From Treponema sp. (GTDB taxonomy: Bacteria; Spirochaetota; Spirochaetia; Treponematales; Breznakiellaceae), in contig JAIRLZ010000303.1 of the NCBI GenBank assembly GCA_031259035.1, positions 1-11,810 of the forward strand: a DNA stretch of 11,810 nucleotides, given 5' to 3'. How positions within the stretch are numbered: the stretch's first letter is position 1; each line of letters begins with the position of its first letter. Under the pieces are notes generated by a model. That model saw only the letters and a program-made list of their open reading frames with translations. It ran no database searches and was not told the DNA's origin. The translations under genes were made by a program, and so were the position numbers. This document shows positions 11,519-11,810 of the stretch, one piece after another.

Positions 11519-11701
11519 ATGGCACGGATTAAGATTCGGTTGACGCGCAGCGTGATCGGAACGCTTCCCAAGCAAAGGGCGACGGTACGTTCCCTTGGAC
11601 TTCGGAAAATTGGTTCCGTGACGGAACAGGAAGACACTCCCGCCATTAAGGGAATGATCAGAGTGGTTTCTCATCTGGTAAGCGTGGAGGAAGTGAAATA
11701 A
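11519..11701 (+). CDS. rpmD: 50S ribosomal protein L30
   Basis: L30 is a small 50S protein found in many but not all bacteria. The 60-residue product reads ARIKIRLTRSVIGTLPKQRATVRSLGLRKIGSVTEQEDTPAIKGMIRVVSHLVSVEE, with the conserved S-x-IG, Q-x-T-x2-LGL-x-K and GM-x4-HLV positions. An upstream in-frame ATG at 11462 would add 19 residues inside rpsE and is rejected in favour of ATG 11519, which lies one base after the rpsE stop. The stop shares a base with rplO in TAATG. Confidence 0.96.
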   Translation: MARIKIRLTRSVIGTLPKQRATVRSLGLRKIGSVTEQEDTPAIKGMIRVVSHLVSVEEVK

Positions 11702-11810
11702 TGCACGATTTTAATTTACACGCTCCGGAAGGCGCAAATAGAAAAAAACGCATCGTTGGAAGAGGGCAGGGTTCCGGTAGAGGTACAACAGCGGGCAAGG
11801 GCAACAAGGG
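11701..11810 (+). CDS. rplO: 50S ribosomal protein L15, 5' end only
   Basis: L15 is a late-assembly 50S protein. Only the first 36 codons are inside the window. They give MHDFNLHAPEGANRKKRIVGRGQGSGRGTTAGKGNKG, which matches the glycine- and basic-rich N-terminal extension of L15 (APEG, then KR-x-GRG-x-GSG-x-G-x-T-x-G-x-G-x-KG). The ATG lies in the TAATG junction with rpmD. Its position as the gene after rpmD is the standard spc order, in which secY would come next outside the window. Confidence 0.95.
   Translation, partial: MHDFNLHAPEGANRKKRIVGRGQGSGRGTTAGKGNK

Noticed and set aside
1..11810. CRISPR array, insertion sequence, tRNA or rRNA gene
   Set aside because: No spaced direct repeats, transposase frame, terminal repeats with target duplication, cloverleaf or rRNA sequence was seen.

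Overview
The window is a spirochaete-like, most probably Treponema-like, translation-gene cluster. All real genes are on the plus strand. The assignment is an inference from protein sequence: EF-Tu carries stretches I associate with treponemal EF-Tu (residues 61-95 around RGITINT and DCPGHADY, and 321-346 around GGRHSPFF and YRPQFYFRTTDITG), and L3 has the HREPGSTGQ variant of its loop. By eye the coding DNA is roughly half G+C, which would fit a mid-GC treponeme such as those from insect guts, but species cannot be fixed from this window.

Layout. Positions 1-207 are strongly AT-rich and hold one open frame cut by the window edge, possibly the tail of a decayed ATPase gene. Positions 208-466 have no gene but contain a foldable stretch (291-418) and lead into a good sigma-70-type promoter (467-495). 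This promoter serves rpsL-rpsG (S12, S7). A 322-base gene-free gap (1387-1708) follows, where fusA (EF-G) would sit in the classical str operon. Instead it holds a probable terminator, a candidate promoter and four more hairpins, one with a perfect 16-bp stem. Next come tuf (EF-Tu) and the S10 genes rpsJ-rplC-rplD-rplW-rplB-rpsS-rplV-rpsC-rplP-rpmC-rpsQ. The spc genes rplN-rplX-rplE-rpsN(type Z)-rpsH-rplF-rplR-rpsE-rpmD-rplO follow, with rplO cut by the window end.

From rplC onward the genes are packed tightly: gaps are 0-21 bases, four junctions are TAATG overlaps and one is an ATGA overlap, so translation is probably coupled throughout. No internal terminator is visible after tuf, so tuf through rplO and beyond are probably one transcript. 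The products make the 30S decoding and head proteins (S3, S5, S7, S8, S10, S12, S14, S17, S19), the 50S core and exit-tunnel proteins (L2, L3, L4, L5, L6, L14, L15, L16, L18, L22, L23, L24, L29, L30) and the aminoacyl-tRNA carrier EF-Tu.

The protein content is ordinary. The unusual material lies between genes in the first 3.4 kb: structured leaders precede tuf, rpsJ and rplC, there is an ambiguous structured element upstream of rpsL, and a near-consensus promoter lies inside rpsG. I see no CRISPR array, insertion sequence, tRNA or rRNA gene, and no convincing new protein system.
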